The notes under the pieces were generated by a model, which searched no databases, was not told the origin of the DNA, and saw only the letters and a list, made by a program, of their open reading frames with translations. 38,935 nucleotides of DNA from Acidobacteriota bacterium (lineage in GTDB: Bacteria > Acidobacteriota > Vicinamibacteria > Vicinamibacterales > 2-12-FULL-66-21): the NCBI GenBank assembly GCA_003222675.1, contig QHWT01000015.1:4734-43668 (forward strand), in the 5' to 3' direction. The position numbers and the translations under genes are program-made. How positions within the stretch are numbered: the first letter of the stretch is position 1; each line of letters begins with the position of its first letter. This document shows positions 1-9,356 of the stretch, piece by piece.

Positions 1-676
1 AATCCTTGATGAACTGCGCCCCGATGGCCACGAAATCGAGCGCCGGCGCGCCGGCGACGATGCCATCGAAGTCGCCGGGATAGCGCTGCGCTTCCATCAG
101 CGCCTGGCGGCCGCCGTTCGAGCAGCCGACGAAATAGTTGCGCGTCGCGTCGCTGCCGAAATAGGCGCGCACGACGGCCTTGGCGACTTCCGCTGTCCGG
201 TGAACGGCAAGATGCCCGAAATTGACTTGCCGCTCGACATTGTCGAGCGCCCAGCTCGCGTCGGTGCCCTCGCCCCGATGACCCGTGTCCGTGCCGACGG
301 TCGCGTAGCCTGCGTCGACCGTCCTTTGTGCCTGATTGTCGATCGCACCGACGAAGCCTCCGCCGCCGCCCATCAGGAACTTGCCGTTCCACGTATCAGG
401 CAAGAGGAGGCGAAAGTGAATCTCGGAGCCCACGACACCCGTCACGCGGCAGTGAGGCGCACGAATCGCACCGGTGGTGGCCGCGGGAACGGCGACTGCC
501 TCAGTGATCCTCACGTCCGGCAGCTTGAGCGACGTCAGCTGCGTGCAGGGTTGTGTCGGGCCGACAACGGCGTCAACTGCGGGCCCGAAGATCCGCCCGG
601 CGATCGATATGGATGCGCCGGAGACGCAAAGGGCGCAGGAGACAAAAACCGCGCAGGCAAATCGTCGTTTCTGCAT
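1..676 (-). CDS. Tannase/feruloyl esterase family protein (3' part beyond window)
   Basis: Serine esterase of the tannase/feruloyl esterase family, which hydrolyses gallate or hydroxycinnamate esters of plant material outside the cytoplasm. The frame runs open from an ATG at 674-676 to the window edge, 225 codons, so the C-terminal half is missing. Residues 1-27 (MQKRRFACAVFVSCALCV...) form a signal peptide. The nucleophile elbow GCSNGGR lies at residues 184-190 with the likely catalytic Ser186, followed by a DFDGIVAGAPA stretch typical of the family. The glycine-rich strand GGGGGFVG (103-110) and the GTDTGHRG motif (128-135) also fit. The Asp and His of the triad would lie outside the window. 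The family is clear; the substrate (tannin, feruloyl or another ester) is not decidable here. Confidence 0.9.
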   Translation of the reverse strand, partial: MQKRRFACAVFVSCALCVSGASISIAGRIFGPAVDAVVGPTQPCTQLTSLKLPDVRITEAVAVPAATTGAIRAPHCRVTGVVGSEIHFRLLLPDTWNGKFLMGGGGGFVGAIDNQAQRTVDAGYATVGTDTGHRGEGTDASWALDNVERQVNFGHLAVHRTAEVAKAVVRAYFGSDATRNYFVGCSNGGRQALMEAQRYPGDFDGIVAGAPALDFVAIGAQFIKD

Positions 677-751
677 GCGCCATCATAAATGGCGACGGAC
701 GATCTGGTGCCGGGAGACTATTCGGCATCCTTCGCGTCTAAAAAGCCAGCG

Positions 752-1351
752 ATGCACACCTGTTGTCTCGCCTTTGCGGTTTTCGCGGCGATTATCTGTC
801 TGGCTGACGCCAGAACGGACGGTCGGCAGTCCGGCTCGGGCAATCCTCCGCCGCGCCCGGCAAGAGATCCTACGGATCACTCCAGAGCTCCCCGGCCACG
901 AACCGGCACAACCGCGATCTCAGGAACGGTGGTCGCTTCGTCGTCCGGCCAACCACTCGGCGACGCAACGGTGTCGATCCTCGCCCCGGGGCTTGCGGAC
1001 GGTCGCATGTCGACGACAGACAACCAGGGGCGATTCGAGTTCACGGAACTCGCAGCCGGACGGTACATCGTCGGCGCGCCCGAGTACTTGATCCTCGTCT
1101 ACTCGACCGACGAGAAGCACTGGACTGCACGCTCACGGCGGATGTTCGTGACCAGAGCCAAGGAGGACGGCGCGTTCGTCGTCCGCGGTCTGCCGGCCGG
1201 CAACTATCGCGTGGCGACCTTGCTCGATCCGGAGTTCGGTGCGTGGTTCAATCCTGATTTCGTCCGCTCCCTCGAGCGCGCATCGATTCTTCTCTCGATC
1301 GCCGAGCGCGAGAAAAAGGTGCTGAAGCTGCGCGTGCGGAACGGCGGCTAG
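752..1351 (+). CDS. Exported protein with carboxypeptidase-regulatory-like (Ig-fold) domain, probably internally shortened
   Basis: About 199 residues. An in-frame ATG exists at 689, but the one at 752 starts directly with a signal peptide (MHTCCLAFAVFAAIICLADA) and is preferred. After a Pro/Arg-rich linker comes a CarbopepD-regulatory-like repeat: ISGTVVASSSGQPLGDATV, then TTDNQGRFEFTELAAGRYIV. Directly behind it is a tail (VYSTDEKHW, DGAFVVRGLPAGNYRVA, AWFNPDFV) that looks like the end of much longer acidobacterial proteins of this class, which normally carry two or three further repeats in between. That comparison is from memory. The function is unknown; such domains are thought to be extracellular protein-protein or carbohydrate contacts. 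The stop overlaps the convergent membrane-protein gene by 4 bases. Confidence 0.7.
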   Translation: MHTCCLAFAVFAAIICLADARTDGRQSGSGNPPPRPARDPTDHSRAPRPRTGTTAISGTVVASSSGQPLGDATVSILAPGLADGRMSTTDNQGRFEFTELAAGRYIVGAPEYLILVYSTDEKHWTARSRRMFVTRAKEDGAFVVRGLPAGNYRVATLLDPEFGAWFNPDFVRSLERASILLSIAEREKKVLKLRVRNGG

Positions 1352-2289
1352 CTGTGTTGTATGCCGCCAGGTGTGAAGGCGCGCACTAAACCGTTAGCAG
1401 CCAGGAACCCGCTCGCCACCAGTGCGAACAGGGCAACGGCCAGCAGCGCGCTCATCGCGAGCGGCGCGTCCGAAGGCGAGAGGCCGGTGAAGTTCTCCGC
1501 CGCCACGAGCGCTGCGAGCGTGATGTAGCCCGCAGCACACAGAATCACGACGCGCAGCCGGCGCCACTCGGTCCAGTTGACAAACGATAGAGTCCACGCC
1601 AGCAGGGGCAGCACCAGAATCGCGGGCATCGTCACCGCGTGCGTCGGCTTGAAGGTTCCTCCGGTCGCGTACGCCGCCTGCGGATTTCCCGCGAACGCGA
1701 GCGACATGCCTTTCGCGATCATCAAAGCTCCCACGACGAGCGAGGCAGACAGCATGACGAAGCCGATCCTGATCGCAAACCGGAGGCTGCCGGGGACCGC
1801 CGGATTCCTGCGAAACGCGGTGAACGTCAGCGCACCGATGATTGCGACGAGTGCGAAACCGCCTGCGGCTAACATTCGCGCGACCATCGCGTCGAAGGCC
1901 GTCTCTATGTTGAAGTGCGACGGCACACCGCGCCAGGCCTGCAACGTCACCAGCACCGTCTCGAGCGCGCACGCAACGGTGAACGCGCCGAGCAGCGCTC
2001 GGCGCGATCGATCAGAGAGCCGCAGGAAGGACGCGACCCACACAAGAGTGACGAGGGTGAGGCCGAAGGACAGTCCGAAGGTCGTCGCTTTGCGCATCGA
2101 CAGCGGCCCCTCCCACGAACCGCCGCCGATCACGAGAATTCCAAGATGCGCCAGCCCGCTCGTTGCCAGGATGATGCCGACCACATATCCGGCGCGTTCC
2201 GCCATCCGACCGCGTCGCCAGAACGACCACAGCGCCGCAGCGATTGGGCGGAGCCGGAATGTGGACCTGCGCATCAGCACGAAGTGCAC
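1348..2289 (-). CDS. Integral membrane protein, about 8 TM segments, function unknown
   Basis: A 313-residue hydrophobic protein that I do not recognise. After a basic N-terminus (FWRRGRMAERAG) there are about eight membrane spans, beginning with YVVGIILATSGLAHLGILVI and ending with LLAVALFALVASGFLAA. A charged loop LRLSDRSRRALL separates spans 2 and 3. The polar stretch NPQAAYATGGTFKPTHAVTMP in the middle could be a periplasmic or substrate-facing loop. Start choice is uncertain: GTG at 2289, ATG at 2274 and ATG at 2205 are all in frame and none has a strong ribosome site. It is convergent with the small exported protein and transcribed alone. Confidence 0.7.
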   Translation of the reverse strand: MHFVLMRRSTFRLRPIAAALWSFWRRGRMAERAGYVVGIILATSGLAHLGILVIGGGSWEGPLSMRKATTFGLSFGLTLVTLVWVASFLRLSDRSRRALLGAFTVACALETVLVTLQAWRGVPSHFNIETAFDAMVARMLAAGGFALVAIIGALTFTAFRRNPAVPGSLRFAIRIGFVMLSASLVVGALMIAKGMSLAFAGNPQAAYATGGTFKPTHAVTMPAILVLPLLAWTLSFVNWTEWRRLRVVILCAAGYITLAALVAAENFTGLSPSDAPLAMSALLAVALFALVASGFLAANGLVRAFTPGGIQHS

Positions 2290-2392
2290 CTCGGCGACGG
2301 AATCATGCTTCTACATTTAATACGGCCAAATATCAGACAAGTTCATGCGGCGGCCGACGCGATGGTCGACGTTCCGCTCGCGAAGGCCGGGA

Positions 2393-5038
2393 TCATTCCG
2401 CCCGCAGGACTGCTACCGGGTCGAGGGACGCCGCGCGGCGCGCGGGAAGGTAGCTGGCGAGCAGCGTCGTGATCATCAGCAGCGAGGCCGCTAAGGAAAT
2501 GGTGAGCGGGTCGCGCGCGGTGATCCCGAACAAGAGGCTGGAAAGGAGACGTGTTGCCGCGAGCGCCGCAACAATCCCTGACAGCATCCCGATTGACGAT
2601 ACCGTCAGCGCGCCAGCAATGACCTGCCGTATCACGTCGCGGCGTGGTGCGCCAAGGGCCAGGCGGATACCAAGGTCCCGGACGCGCCGCGCGACGTCAT
2701 ACGAAACGACCCCGTACAGTCCTATACACGACAGCAGCAGCGCCAGAACGCCGAAGGCGCTCGATAACATCGCCAGCAGACGTTCCCGGACCAGCGTCGC
2801 ACCGATTTGCTGATCCATCGTCCGGACGTAGTCCACGACAAGGTCCGCGCTGAGCGCGCGGACTTCCGGACGGACCGAGCTCGCGAGCGCTAGAGGATCC
2901 TGTCGAGTCCGCAGCGCGACAGTCACCAGCGATTCAGGTTCCCGCAGTTGTGCCAGCGGCGTGTATACCGTCATCGGCGGTTCCTGGCGAAGGCTCCATT
3001 GAATCGTGTCTTCAACGACGCCGACAATCGTCATGGGATTGCTTTCGTCTTTGAAGAAATGAACCGTGCGGCCGATCGGATTCTCATCAGCGAAAAAGAA
3101 ACGCGCCGCCGCTCGATTGACAATGGCCGCGTTCCCGGCCCTCGCCGAGTCGCGCGCATCGAAGACGCGTCCGCTCACGACGCGAATGCCGAAGGTGCGG
3201 AAGTACTCCGGTGTGACCATGTTCGTGAAGACCAGCCGCGCATTCAGAGGCTGGGGCGGTGAACCGGGAACATCCAACGGGCGGGCGTTTCCACGCGAGT
3301 TGACGGGAATGTTCCTCGAGCACGATCCGGACAGCACATCAGCGCGGCTGGTCAATCGCGCGAGCAGGTCGTCGCACAATTTCGGGAGTTGCTCGGCGCG
3401 CAACAACGTCCCCCGTACGTCGAGCGAAAACATCAGCACGTTGTTGCGATCGATTCCGTTGCCGCGCGTCTCCAGATTCCGCAGCGTGCGACCCAGCAGG
3501 CCGGCGCCCGACACCAGGAGCACGCAGAACCCAATCTGCACGGCCACGAGGACTTGCCTCGTGGACCATCGCCGACCCGCCTCGCGAACCGGTCCGCCGG
3601 CACCCTTGAGGGCCGACGCGAGGTCCACGCGCGTGCAGCCGTACGCGGGAGCCAATCCAAACAGAATGCCCGCGAGCACCGACAGGACGAGCGTGAACGC
3701 CAGCACGGTCGCGTTCGGCTGGAGGTCCAGCAGAATGGGGGTCGGCCCGGTGCCGACGAGCGCGGCGATCGCCGCGATGGCGATCCGGGCAAACGCGAAC
3801 CCAAGCGCACCGCCTATCAAAGCGAGCAGCAGGCTTTCGGTCAGGAATTGCCGGATGAGACGACGGCGACCGGCGCCGATTGACATGCGCACCGCAACTT
3901 CCTTTGCACGAGCCGTTCCGCGCGCCATCAACACGTTCGCCGCGTTTGCACAGCCGATGAGCAGTACCACGGCAACCATCGCCATCAACGCGCGGAGAGA
4001 GCTCGCATACTGATTGCGGAGGCCGGCAGTGCCGCGGCCCGCCGGCAGCAGCGATGCGCGCACGTGATCCCAACCCGGAATTTTCCTCAGCCAGACGTTC
4101 TGCGGCTCTGAGACAAACTGTTGAAACACCGCGTCAACCGCGGAGGCCGCTTGCCCGCTCGTGATCCCTGGCGTGAGCCGAGCGACGATCGGACTGTCCG
4201 TCCACCCGTCGTGGCGCGCCACGAAGCGCGACGCGTCCAGTGCCGACAGCGGAAGCGTGACGTCGACGCGGCTTCCGGGATCGAGGCCGTCGAAGTTCGG
4301 AGCCGTGACTCCCACGATTGGCGTGAGTCTGCCGTCGATCGTCACGGTCCGCCCGAGGACCTCCGGGTCGCGACTAAACTTCCGCGCCCAGTAGCGATCG
4401 CTGATGACGGCCACCGGCTCGCCTGATGCTCCTCGATCGTCTGCTGACGCAAATCCGCGCCCGAGGATCATCGGCACACCCAGGACCGCGTGGTAATTGC
4501 CGGTGACGAATTGTCCCTGCGCGATCTCGAGGTCGTCCCCTCCCGACACCTTGAAGGTGCTCTTCACGTACGTCGTCACGCCTGCAAAGACGTCGGTGCG
4601 CGCGCGGATGCGTTCGAAGTAGGGGGAGTTCGACCCGGGAGCCGCCCGGTCGCCGGAGCCGTGCGCGATGAAAAACAGTTCGCCCGGTGCCTGAATCGAT
4701 AGTGTCCGCAGCATGATCGCCTCGAACACGCTGAAGATCGCCGTGTTCGCGCCGATGCCGAGCGCCAGCGTCAGAATCACGGTCGCCGCAAACCCCGGCT
4801 TCCGCCGGAACGTCCGAAACGCGTACCGGACATCCTGCTCGAGCTGCTCGAACCACGCCGGCACCCAGACCGCGCGCGTGTCTTCCATGACCAGCGCGAT
4901 GTTGCCGAACGTGAGCATCGCCTGACGCCGCGCTTCGTCGGGCGGCACGCCCCTGTCGATGTTGTCCTGGGTTTCCCGTTCGATATGATCGCGGATGTCG
5001 TCATCGAGACTATCGAGCGGTCGCCTGTCGCGCGTCAT
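2393..5038 (-). CDS. ADOP-type ABC transporter permease (MacB/FtsX)
   Basis: An 881-residue permease of the acidobacterial duplicated orphan permease type: two fused MacB-like halves without an adjacent ATPase gene. The N-terminal cytoplasmic segment (residues 1-60) has the DDDIRDHIERE...GVPPDEARRQAM helix pair and FGN motif of this family. It is followed by TM1 (ATVILTLALGIGANTAIFSV), a periplasmic MacB_PCD domain (about 100-330), a three-TM FtsX block with VVLLIGCANAANVLMARG, a second periplasmic domain, and a final FtsX block ending ARRAASLDPVAVLRAE. The start lies 16 bp after the padR stop, so the two are cotranscribed. The substrate is unknown; MacB relatives act as mechanotransmitters for peptides, lipids or drugs. 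Length and motifs match a full, intact family member. Confidence 0.93.
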   Translation of the reverse strand: MTRDRRPLDSLDDDIRDHIERETQDNIDRGVPPDEARRQAMLTFGNIALVMEDTRAVWVPAWFEQLEQDVRYAFRTFRRKPGFAATVILTLALGIGANTAIFSVFEAIMLRTLSIQAPGELFFIAHGSGDRAAPGSNSPYFERIRARTDVFAGVTTYVKSTFKVSGGDDLEIAQGQFVTGNYHAVLGVPMILGRGFASADDRGASGEPVAVISDRYWARKFSRDPEVLGRTVTIDGRLTPIVGVTAPNFDGLDPGSRVDVTLPLSALDASRFVARHDGWTDSPIVARLTPGITSGQAASAVDAVFQQFVSEPQNVWLRKIPGWDHVRASLLPAGRGTAGLRNQYASSLRALMAMVAVVLLIGCANAANVLMARGTARAKEVAVRMSIGAGRRRLIRQFLTESLLLALIGGALGFAFARIAIAAIAALVGTGPTPILLDLQPNATVLAFTLVLSVLAGILFGLAPAYGCTRVDLASALKGAGGPVREAGRRWSTRQVLVAVQIGFCVLLVSGAGLLGRTLRNLETRGNGIDRNNVLMFSLDVRGTLLRAEQLPKLCDDLLARLTSRADVLSGSCSRNIPVNSRGNARPLDVPGSPPQPLNARLVFTNMVTPEYFRTFGIRVVSGRVFDARDSARAGNAAIVNRAAARFFFADENPIGRTVHFFKDESNPMTIVGVVEDTIQWSLRQEPPMTVYTPLAQLREPESLVTVALRTRQDPLALASSVRPEVRALSADLVVDYVRTMDQQIGATLVRERLLAMLSSAFGVLALLLSCIGLYGVVSYDVARRVRDLGIRLALGAPRRDVIRQVIAGALTVSSIGMLSGIVAALAATRLLSSLLFGITARDPLTISLAASLLMITTLLASYLPARRAASLDPVAVLRAE

Positions 5039-5054
5039 TTCTTACTCCCGGGCT

Positions 5055-5408
5055 TCACTCCTGTGCCGCGGGTCGAAGGATACGGGCAATGGCTCGAGCC
5101 AGCTTGTCCCACCTGCCGGTTTCGATGGCGAGCTGTTTGCGACCCCTGGCGGTCAGGCTGTAGAACTTGGCGCGCCGGTTGTTCTCGGAGGTCCCGTGGT
5201 CGAACGTAATCCATCCTCTTTTGATCAGCCGATGCAGCGCCGGGTACAGGGAGCCCTGCTCCACCTGGAGCACATCCTCGGAGCCGCGCTCGATGGCCTT
5301 GGCGACTGCATGGCCGTGAGCGGGTCCCAGCCGCAGCGTGCGGAGGATCAGCAGGTCCAGCGTGCCCTGCAGGAGCTCGATGCGGTCCTGATCCCGTTTG
5401 GTAGACAT
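5055..5408 (-). CDS. PadR-family transcriptional regulator
   Basis: A 117-residue winged-helix repressor. [29 protein letters not shown] is the typical first half of the PadR domain, [18 protein letters not shown] is the recognition helix and wing start, and [17 protein letters not shown] is the wing. The short C-terminal helix ([13 protein letters not shown]) fits the small PadR-s2 subfamily that accompanies ADOP permeases. It is first gene of an operon with the permease at 2393-5038 and divergent from the second permease, so it probably controls both. Its promoter sits unusually close to the ATG. Confidence 0.92.
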   Translation of the reverse strand: MSTKRDQDRIELLQGTLDLLILRTLRLGPAHGHAVAKAIERGSEDVLQVEQGSLYPALHRLIKRGWITFDHGTSENNRRAKFYSLTARGRKQLAIETGRWDKLARAIARILRPAAQE

Positions 5409-5420
5409 TCTAGGTGGGCG

Positions 5421-5449
5421 ACAATAAATCCATTCACCTCGAATGTCAA
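5421..5449 (-). promoter_or_regulatory. Sigma70-type promoter of padR
   Basis: Read on the minus strand: -35 TTGACA at 5449-5444, a 17-bp spacer, and -10 TATTGT at 5426-5421. The padR ATG begins at 5408, so the predicted transcript start falls only about 5-8 bases before it. No Shine-Dalgarno sequence is present in that stretch, so the message would be leaderless or nearly so. Confidence 0.7.
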
Positions 5450-5453
5450 GGTG
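5435..5453. promoter_or_regulatory. Candidate PadR operator (inverted repeat)
   Basis: CACCT (5435-5439) and AGGTG (5449-5453) form a perfect inverted repeat with a 9-bp spacer. It covers the -35 box and part of the spacer of the padR promoter, which is where an autorepressor would bind. Assignment to PadR is inference from position. Confidence 0.45.
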
Positions 5454-5520
5454 AGCGAGTCTCGAGGATGACTTCCAACGAATAAGCCGAGCTTCGCTGG
5501 CCCGCCGCAGAGTGCTCTCC

Positions 5521-5549
5521 TTGACATCCTAGGAGAAGCCTCCTACTCT
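5521..5549 (+). promoter_or_regulatory. Sigma70-type promoter of the second ADOP gene
   Basis: TTGACA at 5521-5526, a 17-bp spacer, and TACTCT at 5544-5549, about 70 bp before the permease start. The spacer and downstream bases contain CCTAGGAG (5529-5536), CCTCCTAC and CTAGGAGAA near 5563, a partly symmetrical motif set that could be a second PadR site. Confidence 0.5.
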
Positions 5550-5620
5550 CCTTGTATGGCTAGGAGAACGCGCTCGTGTGAGGCGACCGCGTTCGTGCTC
5601 GAGCCGCTGCCGGAGGAGTT

Positions 5621-8324
5621 ATGAGGCTGCTCTCGAGATTGCAGTCGTGGATTCGCAGCAGCGTACAGCGTGCCGATGTCGAACGCGGCATGCAGGACGA
5701 GATGCAAACGCACATCGATCTGTACGAAGCTGACCTCCGCCAGAGCGGCCTTTCCCCGGCCGAGGCGCGGCGGCGCGCGCATGCGGCATTCGGCAGCATC
5801 GAGGCGCGCAAGGACGAAGTCCGGGAAGCGCTGGGCCTGCGGCTGCTGGACGAGTTCCGCGGCGACGTGAGTTACGCGCTGCGCCTCCTCCGTCGATCGC
5901 CGGCGTTCACGTTCGTGGCCCTGGTGTCGCTCGGCCTCGGGATCGGTGCGAACGCGGCCATCTTCAGCCTGATCGATACGGTCCTCTTGAAATTTCTTCC
6001 GGTCGACCAGCCGCAGCAGCTCGTCTTTGTTGACAGTTCGGGCGGCAAGTCCGGAGGCGGCAGCGGACCTCCCTATCCCTGTTATGAGTCGCTTCGCGAT
6101 CACAACCGCTTCCTGTCGGGCATAGCGGCATTCGAGAAAACTCGCTTCAAGGTCACGGTCGATGGAACGCGGGAACAATGGCGAGGCCAATACGCGTCCG
6201 GCAGTTATTTCGAGCTGCTCGGCGTCGGGGCCGTGCACGGTCGGGTGCTGACGCCTGGCGACGACTCTGAGTTCGGCCGCGGTGGTCCGCACGGCGCGGT
6301 CGCGGTGATCAGTCATGGACTGTGGAGGCGACGATTCGGCATGGACCCGGACGTCCTCGGCAAGCGCATTCAGGTGGGTAGCGACTGGGTAACGATCGTC
6401 GGCGTGACGCCGCCGGACTTCTTCGGACTGCAGGTCGGTTCGCCTATCGATATCACCATTCCCATCATGCTGGCCGGAAGAACGCTTCGTTGGAAGCAAA
6501 TGTGGTGGATGAGCGTCGTGGCGCGCGTCAAGCCAAACGCGACCGTTGCGCAGGCGCGCGCGGATCTAGACGCATTGTTCGATGGGTACATGACCGAGGT
6601 CGGCATCCCTCGCGAGAAGCGCGGGTACTTCAGCGGCATCGAGCTCGTTCCGGCCGTGAGAGGCGCAAACGAGCTGCGCCGCAGTTACTCCGAGCCACTG
6701 CTGATCGTCATGGGCATCGTCGCCGTGGTTCTGCTGATCGGTTGCGCCAACGTCGCGAACCTGCTGCTGGCTCGGGCGAGCGCCCGCCGCAATGAAATGT
6801 CCGTCAGGCTCGCGATTGGCGCGAGCCGCGCCAGACTCATACGGCAGCTGCTCACCGAGGGGGCCGTCCTGGTCTGTCTAGGCGCAGTGGCGGGGCTTCT
6901 GTTCGCGCGATGGGGCGTGTCATTTCTGGTGGGCCTTATTGCCGGCCCTGGCGATGGCATTCTTCTGAACCCACAATTCGACCGGCGCGTGCTCGCCTTC
7001 ACCGCGGCGATTGCGATATTCACGGCATTGCTCTTCAGCCTGGCGCCGGCGCTGCAGGCGACACGCGTTGATGCGGCAAAGCCCCCTGCTGACGGAATGT
7101 CCCCGCCACGATCGCGCGTTCGCGTGGGGCAATCGCTGCTCGTGATTCAGGTGATGTTATCGGTGGTCCTGCTCTGCGGCGCTGTCCTGTTCGTGCGGAC
7201 GCTTCACAACCTGGGCACGGTCGACGCCGGTTTCGACCGGCGTGCTGACTCTTCTGGTCGAGGCAACGCTGCCCGACCGCACTCCGTCACGAAATTCTGC
7301 AGAGAACCGGCCGGTACACGGGCGGCTCGGCGCGATGTGGGAGGAGTTCATCGCTCGCGTCATCGCAATGCCGGGCGTCAGGTCTGCGGCGGTCGGGACG
7401 ATGAGCCCGCTGACGGGCCGGGATCGCGGTGTGTCGATCGCTATCAGTGGCGCTCCTGCGCCTCCTGAGCAGAACCGCGGCATTCACATCAACCAAGTCA
7501 CGGCCGGATACTTCGAGACGATGGGCGTCCGCGTTCTCGCGGGTCGGTCGTTTACGCCACGCGATCGCGCTGCCTCCCTCCGAGTGGCGGTTCTGAACGA
7601 GACGGCCGCCCGGGCCTACTTCGGAAGTGAGAATCCGATCGGCAGAAAAATAAATTTCCCCGGCCAGTGGGTCGAGGACGAGTACGAGATCGTCGGCGTC
7701 GTTCGCGACATGCGCTACGAGGATCTACGGAGACCTGACGAACGAATGGCGTACCTGCCGATCGAGCAGTCGATCGATCCGATTACCGGTGTCATGGTGG
7801 CCGTGCGCGGTTCCGGCGACGTGACACGTCTCGTACCATCAATCCGCAGGGTCGCTACAGACAGCGTGCCTGGCGGGTTCGTCTCCAGGATCGGAACCAT
7901 CGAACAGCGGTTGCAGCAATCCCTGCTTCGCGAGCGGCTGCTGTCGATGCTCGCGACCTTCTTCGCCGGTCTCGCGCTCACGCTCGCGTGCATCGGCCTC
8001 TACGGCATCATGGCGTACGGGGTCGTGCGCCGCACGCGTGAGATTGGCATTCGCATCGCGATTGGCGCCCCGCAGCAGTCCGTGATGTGGATGGTGGTGC
8101 GCGAAACGTTTGTGCTCGTCATCGCGGGCGCGGCGCTCGGCACGATCGCATCTCTCGCCGCCAGCCGCTTCATCACACACCAGCTGTTCGGCGTGGCGCC
8201 AGGCGACCCACTCGCAATCAGCATCGCGATCCTGCTCCTGCTCGTCGTGGCGGTCGCGGCCGGATACGTGCCAGCGCGCCGCGCAAGCCGGATCAACCCC
8301 GTCGTCGCGCTGCGGTATGAGTGA
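5621..8324 (+). pseudogene. ADOP-type ABC transporter permease with a frame break near 7241
   Basis: A second permease of the duplicated MacB/FtsX type, divergent from padR. The ATG at 5621 has a strong ribosome site (GGAGGA, 6 bases upstream). Frame 1 encodes the cytoplasmic helices (MQDEMQTHIDLYEADL...), TM1, the first periplasmic domain and the FtsX block with VVLLIGCANVANLLLAR up to TVDAGFDR. The family sequence then continues in the +1 frame (VLTLLVEATLPD...) through the second periplasmic domain to the normal C-terminus ARRASRINPVVALRYE. Frame 1 without the shift runs as low-quality sequence to 7468. One extra base or two missing bases at about 7238-7245 explains it. It could be a true mutation or a sequence error; everything else looks intact, so error or very recent inactivation is likely. 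Confidence 0.85.
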
Positions 8325-8484
8325 TCACGCGCTCCGAGGCGTGGCGCGACCGCAAAACGAGTGCCGCGCGTCCGGTGAGCTCGCGCGCGAGCCGTCGAAT
8401 CCAGATCGTGAGCCAATCGACAGGGCGTGATCGCGCCGGCGTTGCGCGTCGGCTGCAACGCTGGCTGCAAGGCCGGACGTGTGC

Positions 8485-8493
8485 TGGTAGACT
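8485..8493 (+). promoter_or_regulatory. Extended -10 promoter, leaderless, for the nitrilase-like gene
   Basis: TGGTAGACT: TG at 8485-8486, one base, then TAGACT at 8488-8493. Seven bases separate it from the ATG at 8501, so the predicted transcript starts on the start codon itself. There is no ribosome-binding site in front of the ATG. Confidence 0.5.
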
Positions 8494-8500
8494 CTCGCGC

Positions 8501-9328
8501 ATGCGTTCCGCCCTGATTGCCTTGCTTGCGCTGGCGCCTCTCTCCGCAGCCGCGCCGCGATCGGTGCGCGTGGCCATCTGCCAGATTCTGAGCATCGACA
8601 GTGATCGCGACGGGAACTTCCGGCGCATCGAGTACGCGCTCGAGACCGCGCGCAGCGGGGGCGCCGTCATTGCGGCGTTTCCCGAGTCCGCGATCCTCGG
8701 GTGGGAGAATCCGGACGCGCACCGACTCGCCACGCCGATTCCCGGCGCCGACAGCGATCGGATCGCCGCCCTCGCGAAGAAGTACGGCCTGATGATCTCA
8801 ATCGGACTCGACGAGAAGGATGACGATCGGCTCTACGATTCTGCGATTCTGGTGGACAAGAACGGACGTGTGCTCTGGAAGCATCGCAAGCTGACGGTGT
8901 TGCCGGAGCTGATGGATCCGCCGTACGCAGAGGGGACCATCGACGGCATCGGCGCGGTGGATACCGAGTGGGGCCGGATCGGTATGCTGATCTGCGCAGA
9001 TACGTTCGGCGACGCGCACGCGGAGCGCATTCGGGCGTCGAATCCGGATCTCGTTCTGATTCCGTTCGGCTGGGCAGCGGAGATGGACAAGTGGCCGGGT
9101 CATTCGAAGAGCCTCGAGAATCTCGTCGTCCGGCGCTCAAAGGAGTGGCGCGCGCCTGTCGTCGCCGCGAACCTCGTTGGTCTGATGACGCACGGCCCGT
9201 GGAAGGGACAAACGTTCGGCGGCGCGAGCCTGGTAGCTGACGGCTCCGGCAACGTCATCGTCACCCTGCGCGATCGTGATGTCGACGTCCGTGTCATTGA
9301 TCTTCCACTGCACAGTCGCGCTCGCTGA
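8501..9328 (+). CDS. Exported carbon-nitrogen hydrolase (nitrilase superfamily)
   Basis: 275 residues. An open frame extends upstream to 8321, but the ATG at 8501 begins a clear signal sequence (MRSALIALLALAPLSAAA) and sits behind an extended -10 box. The superfamily's Glu-Lys-Cys triad is visible: E62 in FPESAILGW, K130 in WKHRKL and C165 in GMLICADTF. These enzymes cleave amide, ureide or nitrile C-N bonds; most are cytoplasmic, so an exported one is less usual. The late motif GGASLVADGSGNVI is also typical. The substrate cannot be inferred. It ends 28 bp from the convergent sigma-factor gene. Confidence 0.88.
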   Translation: MRSALIALLALAPLSAAAPRSVRVAICQILSIDSDRDGNFRRIEYALETARSGGAVIAAFPESAILGWENPDAHRLATPIPGADSDRIAALAKKYGLMISIGLDEKDDDRLYDSAILVDKNGRVLWKHRKLTVLPELMDPPYAEGTIDGIGAVDTEWGRIGMLICADTFGDAHAERIRASNPDLVLIPFGWAAEMDKWPGHSKSLENLVVRRSKEWRAPVVAANLVGLMTHGPWKGQTFGGASLVADGSGNVIVTLRDRDVDVRVIDLPLHSRAR

Positions 9329-9356
9329 CCCGCCTCGAGATCATGCCGATTCACCG

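Noticed and set aside
2290-2392. Promoter of the membrane-protein gene on the minus strand
   Set aside because: AT-rich TTGTCT...TATTAAATG is suggestive, but no -35/-10 pair has acceptable spacing and the gene start is uncertain.
8321-8500. Longer start for the nitrilase-like protein
   Set aside because: The upstream codons are Arg/Ser-rich, and the ATG at 8501 gives a signal peptide behind a promoter.
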